DNA from: Pycnococcus provasolii
Taxonomy: Eukaryota > Chlorophyta > Pseudoscourfieldiophyceae > Pseudoscourfieldiales
Length of the DNA stretch: 64,000 nucleotides
Direction of reading: 5' to 3'
Assembly: GCA_049487715.1 (NCBI GenBank)
Contig: CP150550.1
Span: forward strand, 744,001-808,000
Shown here: piece after piece, positions 38,520 to 47,081 of the stretch
How the letters are laid out: the number at the start of each line of letters is the position of its first letter
Position numbering within the stretch: the first letter of the stretch is position 1
Made by a program: the position numbers and the translations under genes
The notes under the pieces: generated by a model
What the model was told of the DNA's origin: nothing
The model's input: only the letters and a program-made list of their open reading frames with translations
Databases searched by the model: none

Positions 38520-38755
38520 GCTTGAGCCTCGCAATCAATGAAGCTTCGATAGGTCAGAGCAGCACGCACGATTCACGAGGAAATGCGACACAAAAACAAA
38601 AATAAACAATTGACACGAAAATGAATTAATATTGCGTATGACGAGAGCACCACAATACTGTAATTGCTCCACCTAGGCAAAACCAAGAAAAACAAAAATC
38701 AATCAAGAAGAACCGACAAAGTGGAAAGATGGGACGCAACCACCTAGACTAGGAA

Positions 38756-38823
38756 ACCCTAACCCTAACCCTAACCCTAACCAGGTCACTACTACCCCTA
38801 ACCCTAACCCTAACCCTAACCCC
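38756..38823 (+). repeat. Two telomere-type arrays (CCCTAA)4
   Basis: 38756-38782 and 38796-38823, separated by AGGTCACTACTAC, about 240 bp upstream of the CRAL-TRIO ATG. A C9-10 run follows near 38840. The rest of the 38520-39196 spacer is AT-rich with no gene. Confidence 0.9.
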
Positions 38824-39196
38824 ATCCCCGAGGGTCGTGCCCCCCCCCCAGGGGTCTCCTCCATGCCCGTCTCTTGGTGGTTCCTTCGCCTGCGAGGCCT
38901 TCAAGAAGGGGAAGGCGACATGGACTGACTGGTTGGTTGCCAGTTGTATGTATTGGTTACCAGGTGGTTTGGTGGCAAATTTGTCATAAATAGTCTAGGT
39001 AAAGAGTGTAACAATTACTACGTTTCTAGGTTCAGAATTGATACTAATAAACAAAAGATGTATTCGTAGGGAGAGGGGGGGAGGGGGATTATGAGGATTT
39101 TCCCTTGGCGACTTGACACAACGCACACGACGTGTGCAGCCTGTTGTGAGCCGGCCTCCAGGCTTCGCAGCTTCCTTGCAGAAAAAAAACTGGCAC

Positions 39197-40015
39197 TCAA
39201 GATTGTACAACGGCATCATTAGACACCATGTCCAGGAATTGTGTGTTGTAGCTTGCGCAAGAAGGGTCCCCGCACTTAAGCGCAAGGAAGTGGTAGGGTA
39301 CAGTCTGCTCTTTGCGGCACTCGCGGCAGAGAATTCTCGACCGCAAACCTTGCAAGGCTGGAGGTAGTGGGTTGTTGGCCACCTCCGCGTCGAACTGTCC
39401 CCACGTCACACTTTGGTCCACCGTGCTCTCGTTGCACAGCGGGCAGCGCAGCATGCCGTTGTCGTGCAGTTGCTGGAGGCAAGCCTCGTGCATAGCGTGG
39501 CCACACCGAACAAGAACGCTGATAGGTTTGATCGAGTCAAAGAGGTAGTCTAGGCAGATGGGGCAGCTGCGGTGCATGCTCTGCTCCACGCACTTGTGGT
39601 CCGCACGCAGGCTCGTGCTGTAGCAGCAGCCGCAGCGGTCGCAGTGGAAGAAGTTCTCGGCCCCTCCCACACGGCATATGCCGCACTTGTCGCAGTGGAA
39701 CTGTCTCCGCGAGACATCGTCGTCGTAGAACTGGCACTTGTCGCAGTAATAGGCACCAAACTCGACGGCGCAAGTGTTGCACTCGCGCGCAACAGGTTGT
39801 CTGGTGTTGCAAAGGAGGCACACTACCTCGCGAACGTCTCTCCGGTTAAGCTCATGCTTCTTCTCCACGTCTTGCTCCCGCTCGCACTTGACCTCGTTGT
39901 GACAGTGCCTGCACACGAACGCCTCCCCGCAGCAAGGTGCAACGAGCGAACACCTGCGACGGTAGTGCTCGCAGCCGTGGAGCATGAGGCCTTTCGTCCT
40001 CTTCGCGTCGTCCAT
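39197..40015 (-). CDS. RCHY1/MIEL1-type CHY zinc-finger RING E3 ubiquitin ligase
   Basis: 272 residues from the ATG at 40015. The CHY zinc finger is HGCEHYRRRCSLVAPCCGEA, then CRHCHNEV, and continues with VVCLLCNTRQPVARECNTC and YYCDKCQFYDDD. A CTCHY-type finger (FHCDKCGICRVGG, FFHCDRCGCCYS) follows, then a RING (CPICLDYLFDS...VRCGHAMHEACL...CPLC) and a C-terminal zinc ribbon (RILCRECRKEQTVPYHFLAL). All expected Cys/His ligands seem present. Homologues in animals (Pirh2) and plants (MIEL1, RZPF34) ubiquitinate transcription factors. The gene ends about 140 bp after further Cys-containing sequence at SYNTQFLDM. Confidence 0.9.
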   Translation of the reverse strand: MDDAKRTKGLMLHGCEHYRRRCSLVAPCCGEAFVCRHCHNEVKCEREQDVEKKHELNRRDVREVVCLLCNTRQPVARECNTCAVEFGAYYCDKCQFYDDDVSRRQFHCDKCGICRVGGAENFFHCDRCGCCYSTSLRADHKCVEQSMHRSCPICLDYLFDSIKPISVLVRCGHAMHEACLQQLHDNGMLRCPLCNESTVDQSVTWGQFDAEVANNPLPPALQGLRSRILCRECRKEQTVPYHFLALKCGDPSCASYNTQFLDMVSNDAVVQS

Positions 40016-40129
40016 CTTGCACCCTACCCGAGAGGAGGAAAATTGCAAGAAAGGGCCTGACGAGGCACGGGCTGACGGGGGAAGTTGGATATAGCTAGGG
40101 TAGGAAGGCCTTCCTAGGGGATACGGACT

Positions 40130-40360
40130 GACGGGTGGCTTAGCTAGTTAACGACGGGCGGCTTTCCTCGGTGTCAAAGAAAAGGAGAAGAAGGAAGACC
40201 AACTCCTCGAAGAAAAGGAGGAAAATCAGGCTTCGTAATCAGCCTTCTCCCCCCTTCCAAGAAGCACAAGGGGGGCCTTCGACGGGTGGCTTAGCTAGTT
40301 AACGACGGGCGGCTTTCCTCGGTGTCAAAGAAAGGAGAAGGGAGCCACTCCTCGAAGAAG
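40130..40360 (+). repeat. Imperfect direct repeat, about 75 bp unit, offset 151 bp
   Basis: GACGGGTGGCTTAGCTAGTT (and AACGACGGGCGGCTTTCCTC, GGTGTCAAAGAAA) occurs at 40130 and again at 40281, with related AAGGAGAAG and CTCCTCGAAGAA tails. The copies are near-identical for at least 55 bp. No coding potential stands out. Confidence 0.85.
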
Positions 40361-40472
40361 GTGCTGTTCCAGAGCACAAGTGGTGCTTCGAAGACAAATC
40401 GTGGAGAAATCGAAAATGAGAAGAAATGGTCGAGAAAGAATGGTGAAGAAATCAACCTTTGTGCATTTGCCA

Positions 40473-40741
40473 TTTGGGATGAGACGACAAACAAAGCAGC
40501 TTTGGTCTTTGGAGAAGGTTTGAGTGTTGTAACCATTACAACACTGCTGGACATTCTCACCGGAATCAATCTTTTTCCTGGGCTGCTGATTCACAATGCC
40601 TGGCTCATGGCCCACGCGTACACAATCAGTTGGGATGAAACGACAAACAAAGCAGCTTTGGTCTTTGGAGAAGGTTTGAGTGTTGTAACCATTACAGGCA
40701 TTCTCACCATGGCCCGGCTCATGGCTCATGCGTACACAATC
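40473..40741 (+). repeat. Tandem duplication, about 156-bp unit
   Basis: ACGACAAACAAAGCAGCTTT with GGTCTTTGGAGAAGGTTTGA and GTGTTGTAACCATTACA occurs at about 40473-40541 and 40629-40697; each is followed by a block ending GGCTCATGG...CGTACACAATC. The second unit has an internal deletion of about 42 bp. Unit length is a multiple of 3, and a 157-codon frame (40322-40795) crosses both copies, but its product resembles no protein family I know. I treat it as repeat DNA. Confidence 0.8.
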
Positions 40742-41034
40742 CATTGTGTACGCGTGGGCGGCGTGGCTATGGGTGGCCGTATAGTTTTTTTTTAAATCAT
40801 AACATCACAACATGGGTTCACTAAATCATTTGTTCACAACAATCGTCGAACTTTTGAACGAACTTTTGGTCGGTGGGCTCGAACTCGACTAGTACTATTG
40901 GCACTTTTCGTGTACATAAGCTGTTGAAGGAGATTTTGGTCGCAAAAATGCGGCATTGAGGCCCCGACCTCTGCCGCAAATGTTCGACGATTGTGCAGAA
41001 AGTTCAACGAAATGAGAAAACAGCCTGGAACTTG

Positions 41035-41083
41035 CCCTAACCCTAACCCTAACCCTAACCCTAACCTATCCCCCCCCCCCCCG
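41035..41083 (+). repeat. Telomere-type array (CCCTAA)5 plus C14 tract
   Basis: Five to six CCCTAA units at 41035-41067, then a run of 14 C (41070-41083), ending about 100 bp upstream of the SLC35A ATG. Confidence 0.9.
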
Positions 41084-41180
41084 GACCCTGTAGTCGGTTT
41101 GACGGCAAGTCCCGTTGCGATTTTTCCGCTCCGATCTCTCCGGACGGCCCGTTGTGTCGTTGCATAAGGCCGCCTTGCAT

Positions 41181-42326
41181 ATGGCGGCCCATGCTGCGAC
41201 AGGAACCCAGACAGCTTCCTCTCAGGCTGCTTCCTCTTCCGCGTTCGCCCTGTCGCCGCTCGCAACGATTGCAGTGGCCTCACTGTACGTCGCACTCTAC
41301 ACATCCAACGCCATCCTCATGAAACTCTCGCGCGACCCAATATCGGGCAAGTACGAGTACAATCCCGTCGCCGTCACGCTGATGAACGAGTCGCTCAAAC
41401 TTGCCGTGTCTTGCGTGATGATTCCGCCAGAGGCTATCGCAGACACGGGCGAGGCGCTCGCGTGGAATAACGTTTGGCCGTACGCTGTGCCAGGGCTCGT
41501 ATACCTCGTCGACGATAACCTGCAGTACGGCATCTACTACTACCTTAAGCCCAGCGAAGCGACGCTTTGGGCAAACGTACGCGTTCTCACCACCGCCGTC
41601 GTCTTCCGCCTGTTGATCGGAAGGGAACTCAAGTATTTGCAGTGGATATCTCTGTTGGTGCTTACGGTCGGACTCGTGCTCGCGCACGATAGCGGCGGGT
41701 CACACGCGCACGGCGACGCGCTGACCGCCTTGACACCGACACCGCCGCCGCCGCCGCCGGCACGCGTGGTCGCCGCGCAGGAAAACGAGAGCGTCGCAGG
41801 ATTCCTTGGTCTCAACGTCGGCCACATGCTCGTGCTTTTGGTAGCTGTCGTCGGGTCTTTCGGCAACGTCTTTGGCGAACGCCTGCTCAAGCGCGAGCTC
41901 GAACAAAGCTTACATCTGCAGAACGCAAAGCTCTACTTCTGGGGTGTGGTGCTCAATCTCGTTGCCTTCCTCTGGTACGGCTGGGCGAGCGAAAGTGTCA
42001 ACGTAGGTAGTGTACTACACGGCTGGAATCTATGGACCTTCTGCCTTGTCTTCGTGCAGGCGGCTATCGGATTGACGATTTCGGTCATATTCAAGTTCCT
42101 CGACAACATCTTCAAGGTTCAGGTGTCCTCGCTCGGATTTCTCGCCACTGTTTTGTCTACGGCATTTCTCTTCGGCGCAAAACCAACGCGGCACTTCTAC
42201 GCTGGCGCGGCGCTCGTGCTTGGCTCCGTCTACGCCTACAACCTGAGCAAATCGCAGAAACCATCACCATCACAATCTACATCGCAGAAAGGCACCCAGC
42301 AGCTTTCCATGGAGCAGCATTGCTGA
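41181..42326 (+). CDS. Nucleotide-sugar transporter, SLC35A type
   Basis: 381 residues from the ATG at 41181. About ten transmembrane segments are visible. Signature stretches of the CMP-sialic acid/UDP-galactose transporter group include YTSNAILMKLSRD, PVAVTLMNESLKLAVSCVM, VYLVDDNLQYGIYYYLKPSE, ERLLKRELEQSLHLQNAKLY and VIFKFLDNIFKVQVSSLGFL. A His/Pro-rich loop (about 170-200) separates the halves. It would import an activated sugar into the Golgi lumen. The two GT29 genes in this window make a CMP-sugar donor attractive, but substrate cannot be read from sequence. Stop is TGA. Confidence 0.85.
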   Translation: MAAHAATGTQTASSQAASSSAFALSPLATIAVASLYVALYTSNAILMKLSRDPISGKYEYNPVAVTLMNESLKLAVSCVMIPPEAIADTGEALAWNNVWPYAVPGLVYLVDDNLQYGIYYYLKPSEATLWANVRVLTTAVVFRLLIGRELKYLQWISLLVLTVGLVLAHDSGGSHAHGDALTALTPTPPPPPPARVVAAQENESVAGFLGLNVGHMLVLLVAVVGSFGNVFGERLLKRELEQSLHLQNAKLYFWGVVLNLVAFLWYGWASESVNVGSVLHGWNLWTFCLVFVQAAIGLTISVIFKFLDNIFKVQVSSLGFLATVLSTAFLFGAKPTRHFYAGAALVLGSVYAYNLSKSQKPSPSQSTSQKGTQQLSMEQHC

Positions 42327-42585
42327 GCTTGTAACATTATCGTTGTACTTCTTGTGAATTAAGGTACATTATTGCAAGCCTCAACTCCAAGACAGGTTCT
42401 TTTCCCAAAATAAGTCTCCTTTCGAGAATCCAGATAGAGTAGTCTTCAATGTTCATGCACGATCGGGACGAAGGCGACGACAACAGTGACAACAAGCGAA
42501 GCGGAGCTCTCAAGACGCCAACGAAACGCGCCCTGATAGAACCTTCGAAATCACCAGCAGCACCATGTACAAACGAGTTGTTAAA

Positions 42586-42667
42586 GGCTGAATGGTGAAT
42601 GAGAATGGTGTGAATAGACGACCGCTTGACAAAGTTAGGTACATTTCATTACTGGCATGAGCGATCT
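42586..42667 (-). repeat. Dispersed 3'-end element, copy C
   Basis: Read on the minus strand, beginning at or within the last few bases of the Bud32 gene region: GATCGCTCATGCCAGTAATG, then AAATGTACCTAACTTTGTCA, AGCGGTCGTCTATTCACACC, ATTCTCATTCACCATTCAGC. It is full length, in the sense orientation relative to Bud32 and in a convergent spacer. Confidence 0.8.
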
Positions 42668-42673
42668 TAGCTC

Positions 42674-43555
42674 TTACCCAACCATCGTGCGTTTGCGGCC
42701 GCGAGCACGTACTTCGTCGAGCTTCGTCCGGACGGCATTCCACAGTCCCTTCGAAGCGCGGCTCTCGTAGCCTGCAAGTACGTGCCCGAATGGCTCTGCT
42801 TCGTCTCCATCGTTTGCCGTCGAGTTGATGGCGCGTTCGAGCACGTACAGGTCGACCGCCTTGTCCTCGGCGAGCGTGCTTGTTTGCGCGAGTCCAAAGT
42901 CAATCAGCGCGACGGACGGCGCGCTCTCTTGCGTCGTCGTGACCATGACGTTGGACGGCGTGAGGTCGCCGTGTACGATATTCCCTTGGTGCAGAGTTGC
43001 GCACGCGGCGCCGAGAGCTTTTAATGTGGTTTCGACTTGCTCTTTATCGTTTTTGGTTTGTCGTGCAAGTTTTTCCTTGAGCGTGTCTCCTGGTATTCGT
43101 TCGAGGTAGATGCAAAGCGCGTCGACGTCGACGCGCAGAACGGCGGGTACTTTCACTCCCAGTTTGCGCGCCTTGAGGAGGTTGCGCGCCTCGCTTGCGA
43201 GTCTTCCTCGCGTAAGCTTCTTGTCAAGCGTGCGGTGCCGGTACGCGCGTGGGAAGCGTCGCTTGATTATGATGGGTTGGGCGTGGGCAGCATCTGCATC
43301 TGACGGTGTTGACGCCTGAAACGTCGGTTCACACTGGAACAGGAATGGCGCAGTGTATAAAACCGCTTCAGCCCCTTGCTGTATTGGCGCACAACGTGGA
43401 ACCTGTGCTTTACCACCACCAATAGTACTCAGTTTTGACGTACCTGCAAGCCGAAGCCCCTGGACATCCCCAAGATCATCATCACCATAACACAAAGGCG
43501 GCGGATACGACGAGTGAGGAGCTAAACCAGAAGACAAGACTGAGGAGGCTGCCAT
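42674..43555 (-). CDS. BUD32: Bud32/PRPK atypical kinase of the KEOPS complex
   Basis: 293 residues from the ATG at 43555. The first ~70 residues are variable. The compact kinase includes PIIIKRRFPRAYRHRTLDKK (the Bud32-specific KxFpKxYRhpxLD region), LTRGRLASEARNLLKARKLG, the catalytic loop IVHGDLTPSNVMV, IDFGLAQTSTLAEDKAVDLY and the diagnostic basic C-terminus VRARGRKRTMVG. As part of KEOPS, Bud32 supports the t6A modification of tRNAs that read ANN codons and telomere maintenance. The last link is notable given the telomere-type arrays here, though no causal tie is claimed. Confidence 0.93.
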   Translation of the reverse strand: MAASSVLSSGLAPHSSYPPPLCYGDDDLGDVQGLRLAGTSKLSTIGGGKAQVPRCAPIQQGAEAVLYTAPFLFQCEPTFQASTPSDADAAHAQPIIIKRRFPRAYRHRTLDKKLTRGRLASEARNLLKARKLGVKVPAVLRVDVDALCIYLERIPGDTLKEKLARQTKNDKEQVETTLKALGAACATLHQGNIVHGDLTPSNVMVTTTQESAPSVALIDFGLAQTSTLAEDKAVDLYVLERAINSTANDGDEAEPFGHVLAGYESRASKGLWNAVRTKLDEVRARGRKRTMVG

Positions 43556-43877
43556 GACAAGAATACTGCGAGTGAGGAACACCGTGAAATGAACGAGCGG
43601 AATGAAATAGCGGACGCAAGGGATCAAGGGAAAATTCCAGGAGGCTCCAAGGAAGTGGTGGTTGGTACCAGTACTGGGTATGAGTGATCGTTCTTTTATG
43701 ACCGGACACGTGCTTATTTTAAATAGGTACTACCTACGGCAGTATTCTTATTCTGATAATGGATAATGGCGGCGCGCACTTATTTAATCAATCACGGCCT
43801 GCTCATTCATGCATGCCCAGGTTCCCTCCTTCTCCCCCCCAGTTCTTGGGAGTCTTCTTGGGAGTTTGCTGAGTTTG

Positions 43878-43922
43878 GGGGTTTGGTTTGGGGTTTGGGG
43901 TTTGGGGTTTGGGGTTTGGGGT
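43878..43922 (+). repeat. Variant telomere-type array (TTTGGGG)n
   Basis: About five units of GGGTTTG/TTTGGGG, preceded by TTGGGGGTTTGG and followed by a GCG triplet run. It ends 73 bp upstream of the UTP5-domain ATG and lies in a divergent spacer with Bud32. Confidence 0.9.
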
Positions 43923-43995
43923 TGCGGCGGCGGCGGCGGCCAATCCCAATCAAAGTACCTTTAGGTTGTGTCATTTGTTGATTCCTTGAGCACAG

Positions 43996-44520
43996 ATGGC
44001 TTCCATGGCTTCCCATCCATCCGGTCTCTCCGTCTCTGCCGTGTCGCTCACGCCTTTATTGTCACAGGCGCTGACGTCGAAAGACGACGCCCTGCTGGAA
44101 AGGTGCCTCGCACTCGCATACAACAACCAGACGGTCAGATTAAATACTGTGCGTTCCCTCGAACCGCACCTCGCACTGGAGCTCGTTCGCGCCTTAACCT
44201 CCAGACTCGCTCGCAAGCCTTCTCGCGCATCCGCAGTGTCGGCATGGATTGCGTCGACTGTCAACGCGCACGCGGCGTACCTAGCCAACAACGAAGACGC
44301 AAAAAGCGTGCTCGGAACGCTGCAGGCGGGGGTCGAGGCGAGATGTGCGGTACTCCCACTCCTGCTAAAGGTGCAGGGACAACTCGACTTGCTCGTGGCA
44401 CAGATTCCTCAAGATACAAACGCAAGAACACCAGACGGACGAGCACAACCCGTGGCGACATACGACGAAGGAATGGAAGACGAACACGACAGTGACGACA
44501 GTGACGACGATATCGACGAC

Positions 44521-44556
<36 letters not shown>

Positions 44557-44586
44557 ATCGACGACGATGACGACGACTTCATGTAG
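43996..44586 (+). CDS. Stand-alone UTP5/WDR43 C-terminal (Utp12) domain protein
   Basis: 196 residues. Residues 15-138 match the C-terminal helical domain of WDR43/UTP5: LLSQALTSKDDALLERCLAL, TVRSLEPHLALELVRALTSR, LARKPSRASAVSAWIASTVN, AHAAYL, LPLLLKVQGQLDLLVAQI. WDR43/UTP5 is part of the t-UTP complex of the small-subunit processome. The WD40 propeller that normally precedes this domain is absent: upstream is a promoter with a TTTGGGG array. The last ~45 residues are nearly all Asp/Glu (GAC repeats), common in nucleolar proteins. Stop is TAG, about 85 bp before a 3' element. Confidence 0.8.
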
Positions 44587-44668
44587 TGCAAGGACACGAA
44601 CGACGGAGGGTATGCTTACTTAACGTGCTAGGAACGATGCTAAAAGTCTTTAAGAAAACATGTTGAGA

Positions 44669-44738
44669 TCCCTCATTCAGTAATGAAGTGTGCTTTACTC
44701 TGTCCAACGGTCGTCCATTCACACCGCTCTCTGCACCG
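44669..44738 (+). repeat. Dispersed 3'-end element, copy D
   Basis: GATCCCTCATTCAGTAATGA, then AGTGTGCTTTACTCTGTCCA, ACGGTCGTCCATTCACACCG. Sense orientation, about 85 bp after the UTP5-domain stop, in a convergent spacer. Confidence 0.8.
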
Positions 44739-44936
44739 CTCTGCCTGCCCGCTCGGGATCCCGGTGTGACCGGTCTTATCAAGACATAACAAACGTTCTT
44801 CAACGCCGGTCTTCGCAAGTACGTTTCACTTGCGCGGCGCGACATCTAAGTCTGATCCGCCCAAACCTTGAATAGGAGGATTGAGTGATTCAATTACAGC
44901 AGTTGTAATTACAGCAACAATTTTCCAGCGCAATAT

Positions 44937-47081
44937 TCATGTGTGGCAAACGTTCACCAAGCCAGCAGCGTAAAGCGTCTTCATGAGATTTGTCTCGAAG
45001 TCCCAGCTGTGGCTTTGCGACGGCCGGCCGTGATTGAAGCCGTCTGCGAAATTTCGCGTCGACACGCTAAAGCCAAAGACGCTAAGCGCTTCCTTGCAGA
45101 GGAGAAATGCCAGCATCATGCCGTGGATACCGCTCGATATGCTACGGTAGCAAGTGAATGGACCGAGCCCAATTCTTAACAGGTCAACGCGAAGCTGAGC
45201 GAACACGTCGAGAAGCCAATTCGCGAACTCTGGTGCAATGAGATCAATCGTGCCAGCCTGGTCTTTGTACTTTCGCTGGATCGTGCGCACGAAAGGCGCA
45301 GAGCTGTAGTGCCAAAATAGCAGCGAATTTGGACGCTCGCGCTCGTCACCAGACTCAGGGCGAAGCGTGGTACTAGAGAAGGTGAGCGGTATCACCTTCT
45401 TAGTGCCGTTGCGTACGATCTTGTCAGTGCCGTCGAGCAGCTGCGACGTATACTTGCGATTCACCAGGCGAAATGTCGTCTTAAAGCCGACGCGCTCTTC
45501 CAGGCCGCCCTCGTCGATGATGCGCTGCTCGCCACCAAATCCCTTGGTGTCGAGCGAGAGCACGTGGTAGATGCGCTCGAGCTCGTTGTTGAAGCGGAAC
45601 ACCGCGTCGTGGCGATCAACATAAGAGCCATGCAGCGGCATGGAGCCATCGAAGAGGCGCATGCTGTTGCCTACCACCGCGCACGTCTGGTACGTGTCAC
45701 GCACGGCATCGCGTTCGCGCAGCAGTGGGAAATCCTGTCCAATTTGGTTGTCGCCGCCCACCGTCTTCTCGCCGGTGGCAAGCTTGCGGTCGCACCCTGC
45801 AGCAGGAAAGCCGGCTCCGCGCTCACCGCAGCCCATGGTGAGGGACGATTCCTCGTTCGACAGAATTTCCCCGCACTTCTTTCCCTTCGAGTAGAGCAGG
45901 CAGCTTGGATTTGGCCTGCTCGGCTTCTTTGCGTCCAGCACCATCTGTATACCCTTAAGCGCGCGCGCGGCGGACCGAATGCGCTCCTGCGCGCCTGGTG
46001 CGGAACACTGCGCGTCGGTAAAGTCTGAGTGTATGCACTTCGCCAGCAGCTGCTCGTCCGCCGTCGGCTTGCGGGCCGACTTCTGCGCCTTGGCGCGGGC
46101 GTCGTCCTCGGAACACCGCTTGAGGAAGCGCCTCTCGAGGCAAGCCTGACGAGCCTTGACGGGTGCCGATGGCTCGCAGCTCACGCCGTAGCGTCCACCG
46201 CGCCCAGCCTCGGAGAAGGCGCCGTTGCGGACGCCCTCAACAGCCTGCAGACGACGTCGACGCCTTCGGCGCACCGCTTCAATCAAGGTCTCTGTCAGCT
46301 GCGCGGTGTCACCACCACCTCCAGGCCGTAGCGGGTCGAACGGATTCGGCGCGCCACCACACGTTGCGCCGCCGCTCAAGGTTTCCATTCCAGCACCACC
46401 GCTGCGCAGCGATGAGCGTGGCCTGTGCGCACGCCCTGCCGCTGGTCCGTGGGACGGCTTCGCCACTGCGGCGTGCCTTTGCTGTGCCGTCACCCTGAGC
46501 CGCGGTGGACGCGGTGGCGGGGGAGGTTCGTAAGCCGCGAGGCCGGATCCAATTATGGCCATTTCACGCGCGTTCTCCGTCTCCTCCTGCGACTTGACGA
46601 GGTCAGCCTCTAACTTTTCCAAGGCGCTGCTCGCGCGGTCGTCGCTCATTTGCGCCATCGCGTCGCCTCCGGCGGCGTTCTCGCCAGCTCCTTCGTCAAC
46701 CACGCGCTCCCACGTGCGCTCTAGCTTCGCTGGCGACGCGCTTGGGTCGACGGGCATCCCCAGAAACTTCAGATCAGCCTCCATCTTCTCCTTCCGCGCA
46801 GCCACGAGGCGCTGCTGGAACGACTCCCAGTTACTGCTCTCCACGCCAGCACTAACGCCGACCTGGGCCCTTGCACGCTCCAACCCCGCGACGGAACCTG
46901 TGGCCACGGAGTCCGACGCAGCTCCCACCTCGCTGGAGGCGTAGTGGTGCTCAAGAAAGTGCTTATGCGCCGAGTGGCTCACGTGGAAGGAGTGAAGTGC
47001 GAAGAGCACGGCGACGGCGAGCACGGCAAGCGCGGCGAGCGCGAGCCGCGTGCGCGGCGAGCGTCCGGCTTCCCGTGCCAT
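44937..47081 (-). CDS. GT29-like type II glycosyltransferase with long stem
   Basis: 714 residues from the ATG at 47081, chosen because it gives a classic type II Golgi anchor (RTRLALAALAVLAVAVLFAL). The frame is open further upstream but is Pro/Arg-rich. A long, Ala/Arg-rich stem (about 50-400) precedes the catalytic region. Sialylmotif L is at about 470-520: CAVVGNSMRLFDGSMPLHGS, YVDRHDAVFRFNNE. Motif S lies around SISSGIHGMMLAFLLCKEAL SVFGF-type sequence (about 655-680), and the last His-containing segment (SHSWDFETNLM) fits motif VS. This is the more plant-like branch of the family. Acceptor unknown. Stop is TGA or TAA at the left end. Confidence 0.75.
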   Translation of the reverse strand: MAREAGRSPRTRLALAALAVLAVAVLFALHSFHVSHSAHKHFLEHHYASSEVGAASDSVATGSVAGLERARAQVGVSAGVESSNWESFQQRLVAARKEKMEADLKFLGMPVDPSASPAKLERTWERVVDEGAGENAAGGDAMAQMSDDRASSALEKLEADLVKSQEETENAREMAIIGSGLAAYEPPPPPRPPRLRVTAQQRHAAVAKPSHGPAAGRAHRPRSSLRSGGAGMETLSGGATCGGAPNPFDPLRPGGGGDTAQLTETLIEAVRRRRRRRLQAVEGVRNGAFSEAGRGGRYGVSCEPSAPVKARQACLERRFLKRCSEDDARAKAQKSARKPTADEQLLAKCIHSDFTDAQCSAPGAQERIRSAARALKGIQMVLDAKKPSRPNPSCLLYSKGKKCGEILSNEESSLTMGCGERGAGFPAAGCDRKLATGEKTVGGDNQIGQDFPLLRERDAVRDTYQTCAVVGNSMRLFDGSMPLHGSYVDRHDAVFRFNNELERIYHVLSLDTKGFGGEQRIIDEGGLEERVGFKTTFRLVNRKYTSQLLDGTDKIVRNGTKKVIPLTFSSTTLRPESGDERERPNSLLFWHYSSAPFVRTIQRKYKDQAGTIDLIAPEFANWLLDVFAQLRVDLLRIGLGPFTCYRSISSGIHGMMLAFLLCKEALSVFGFSVSTRNFADGFNHGRPSQSHSWDFETNLMKTLYAAGLVNVCHT

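Noticed and set aside
40322-40795. 157-codon open frame across the duplicated repeats
   Set aside because: Its length comes from the tandem duplication, it has no known similarity and the flanks are repeats. Kept as repeat, not gene.
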